From Oscillatoria sp. SIO1A7 (GTDB lineage: Bacteria; Cyanobacteriota; Cyanobacteriia; Cyanobacteriales; Laspinemataceae): a stretch of 64,000 bases of DNA. Of the stretch, positions 62,478-64,000 are shown piece after piece (within the stretch, counting starts at the first letter, position 1; every line of letters starts with the position of its first letter). The notes under the pieces were generated by a model that saw only the letters and a program-made list of their open reading frames with translations, made no database searches and was not told the origin of the DNA. The position numbers and the translations under genes were made by a program. Where the stretch lies: NCBI GenBank assembly GCA_010672965.1, contig JAAHFN010000030.1:43789-107788 (forward strand), in the 5' to 3' direction.

Positions 62478-63899
62478 TTATAAGACAAGACTGCTACTAT
62501 TATCGTTCATAAAGTCGTCAAACTCTTCAAAAGTCGCAAACGGTAGTTTTTGCTTCGATAAAGTGGCAAAATCGCCCAAAGCTCGCGCTGCCGACTCCGG
62601 GCAGCCCGAACCAATAGCAACATCTATCGCGTCCAAAACGCTAAAAAACTCAAACTTGGCTATATTGAAGCGTTCCTCGAAAACGCGCTCGAACTCAACT
62701 CTGCGATCGGCCATTGCTTCGCGAGAAGCGCCTAATATCGCTATCACTTTTTTCGCCTGCTCTTCGGTCAAGCGAGCTTCTTTAAAAATTGCCGCAGCAG
62801 ATTGGTAGAGGCCAGCCGCAAGTAAATATCCGGCGACACTGCCGATCGCCGCGCCTACCGGACCGAATACTGCTCCCCCAGCAGTTCCCGCATATAAACT
62901 GTAGGCAGTGCAGGTTCCAGTTTGACCGGCTATCTCGATTAGTTCTTCTGCCGCCAGTTCTCCAGTGGCGAAACTATAAACCGAAGCGCCAATATCAATA
63001 ATTCCAGCAGCAACGGCAACGGGTGCATTGGATTCGAGCAAAACTTTTGCGCCTATTTTGGTAAAGCCGTATCTAAGCAGGGCGCTAGCGGCTCCCGTTG
63101 CTCCCCCCCGCATTGCCGACCCTGCGGCATCCTTAGCAGTTTCGGCGATCGCTCTCTCGGCAGTAGTACGATTTTGCAAAAAGTCGATGCCGTTTTTTGC
63201 CGCAGCGATCGCACCCGCAACGACGAACCCCGCTACAGCAGCATTGGCTCCGGTCGCTGCTGCTTCTTTGGCCAGATATTTTGCTTCTGCGATCGTCGCG
63301 TATAGCTCTGGATTTTTTGCAGCCCAGAGAGCTTCCTCATAAGAAGTGCCGCCGGAGCTGACGTTTCGCGATCGCAATTGGTCGCTAACATTTTTCGCAG
63401 TATCGGCATAGTCTTCAGCCTTGGCACCCCCGAGGCCAGCTCTCTTGCGAGACAACTCTCTGACTGATTCCGCTTTGCGATCGGGAACCAACTTCTGCAT
63501 TCCCCGATATTTTTCGCGAGCCAGAGAATCGCTCAGATTAACGGCCTTGCTGCCGGACTTAGCTTGAACTTCGCCAACAACCCGGTTTTTCTCTCGAATC
63601 AAAATATCGGCCGCAGCGTGAGGTTGGCCTCGTTCGGCGGTTACGACTGCTTCCAGGGACGAACCTTTTTGAGCCGCATCGGCATTAAATTTGGCTGCTT
63701 CTATATATTCAAATAAGTTTCCCTGAGAAATTTTCGGATCGACTGCTCCGAGTTTGGCAGCAGCAACCCTAAAAGAATCCATCCCGTCCATCAGCGCATC
63801 CGTTGCCGCCGCGCTGGTTCTAGCCGATGCCGCACCCAAACTTGCAGCGCCAATATTGCTTGCGGAATTTAAAGCCGCCCCTGGATTTTTCTCGGACAT
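62478..63899 (-). CDS. Unknown protein with ExQxK motif and Gly/Ala-rich membrane-like segment
   Basis: A 473-residue protein of no family I can name with confidence. Residues about 40-160 are soluble, with AADILIREKNRVVGEVQAKSGSKAVNLSDSLAREKYRGMQKLVPD. The D-(I/L)-x-I ... EVQAK pattern resembles the core of nucleases or polymorphic toxins. Residues about 205-365 are rich in Ala/Gly with several hydrophobic stretches (AAVAGFVVAGAIAAAKNG, APVAVAAGIIDIGASVYSF, GTAGGAVFGPVGAAIGSVAGYLLAAGLY) as in glycine-zipper membrane proteins. The rest is helical and charged. No signal peptide is seen. It sits at the edge of the accessory block, with a toxin-like or defence role as one possibility only. Confidence 0.6.
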   Translation of the reverse strand: MSEKNPGAALNSASNIGAASLGAASARTSAAATDALMDGMDSFRVAAAKLGAVDPKISQGNLFEYIEAAKFNADAAQKGSSLEAVVTAERGQPHAAADILIREKNRVVGEVQAKSGSKAVNLSDSLAREKYRGMQKLVPDRKAESVRELSRKRAGLGGAKAEDYADTAKNVSDQLRSRNVSSGGTSYEEALWAAKNPELYATIAEAKYLAKEAAATGANAAVAGFVVAGAIAAAKNGIDFLQNRTTAERAIAETAKDAAGSAMRGGATGAASALLRYGFTKIGAKVLLESNAPVAVAAGIIDIGASVYSFATGELAAEELIEIAGQTGTCTAYSLYAGTAGGAVFGPVGAAIGSVAGYLLAAGLYQSAAAIFKEARLTEEQAKKVIAILGASREAMADRRVEFERVFEERFNIAKFEFFSVLDAIDVAIGSGCPESAARALGDFATLSKQKLPFATFEEFDDFMNDNSSSLVL

Positions 63900-63945
63900 A
63901 ACATCGCTCTCTAGTGGACTGTCTGCCTTAAAATCGTAGGGAGCG

Positions 63946-64000
63946 GCCCGGGAACGAAACCCAACGCAACAATTGGTATAGTTGGGTTTCGTTCCCGGGC
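63946..64000. repeat. Perfect 20-bp inverted repeat at the right window edge
   Basis: GCCCGGGAACGAAACCCAAC at 63946-63965 faces its exact complement at 63981-64000 around a 15-nt centre. The outer boundary cannot be seen because the window ends. It lies 47 bp upstream of the start of the unknown gene. Confidence 0.8.

Overview
The window is chromosomal DNA of a cyanobacterium, most likely a filamentous Oscillatoria/Microcoleus-type genome. The signs are: the HIP1 octamer (GCGATCGC) occurs constantly inside and between genes; the cyanobacterial gene types GUN4, IctB, cyanobacterial RpoZ, DUF1818, the slr1659-type regulator and a CyaB-type GAF-GAF-PAS adenylate cyclase are present; and the spacers are filled with heptanucleotide tandem repeats and many short palindromic or MITE-like elements. 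No rRNA, CRISPR array or complete transposase gene was found.

Layout. 0-7 kb: the 3'-truncated pseB (UDP-GlcNAc 4,6-dehydratase), a TPR membrane protein, a wrecked DUF4058 gene, a methyltransferase-TPR protein, a class IV aminotransferase carrying a MITE in frame, and ftsH. 7-12 kb: an mntA antitoxin whose hepT partner is destroyed by MITEs, a large M23 peptidase with a repeat domain, and birA. 12-20 kb: a small slr1659-type regulator, a DICT-GAF sensor running out of frame into rnc, a Gfo/Idh/MocA oxidoreductase and a hybrid-free sensor histidine kinase. 20-30 kb: a membrane-anchored repeat protein, icd, a LuxR-type response regulator, rfaE2-like, gun4, a degenerate histidine kinase and ictB. 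30-38 kb: an LPS-transport set on the minus strand (lptA, lptB, lptF/G-like), then moeA and recN. 38-46 kb: an intact adenylate cyclase followed by two duplicated copies of its C-terminal half that have lost catalytic residues, then a cupin gene and manC. 46-55 kb: rpoZ, DUF1818, tRNA-Pro(GGG), ggt, an ABC peptide-type permease and a copper P-type ATPase. 54.3-64 kb: an accessory region holding a candidate structured RNA, a NACHT STAND NTPase, a small unknown gene, a zinc ribbon-kinase-coiled coil-GUN4 fusion, and an unknown protein with an ExQxK motif and a glycine/alanine-rich membrane segment, all separated by tandem repeat arrays.

How the genes work together. Envelope functions recur: PseB (sugar nucleotides), ManC plus cupin (GDP-mannose), an RfaE2-type adenylyltransferase (heptose), and LptA/LptB/LptFG (LPS export). 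Signalling is the second theme: cyclase, histidine kinases, response regulator, STAS-like and DICT/GAF proteins, and a Ser/Thr kinase. Several signalling genes appear to be evolving into pseudoenzymes (the two pseudocyclases and a histidine kinase without its histidine). The strongest candidates for new biology are the pseudocyclase array, the accessory block at 56-64 kb, the structured RNA at about 54.8-55.0 kb, and the repeated cases in which small palindromic elements have reshaped coding sequences.
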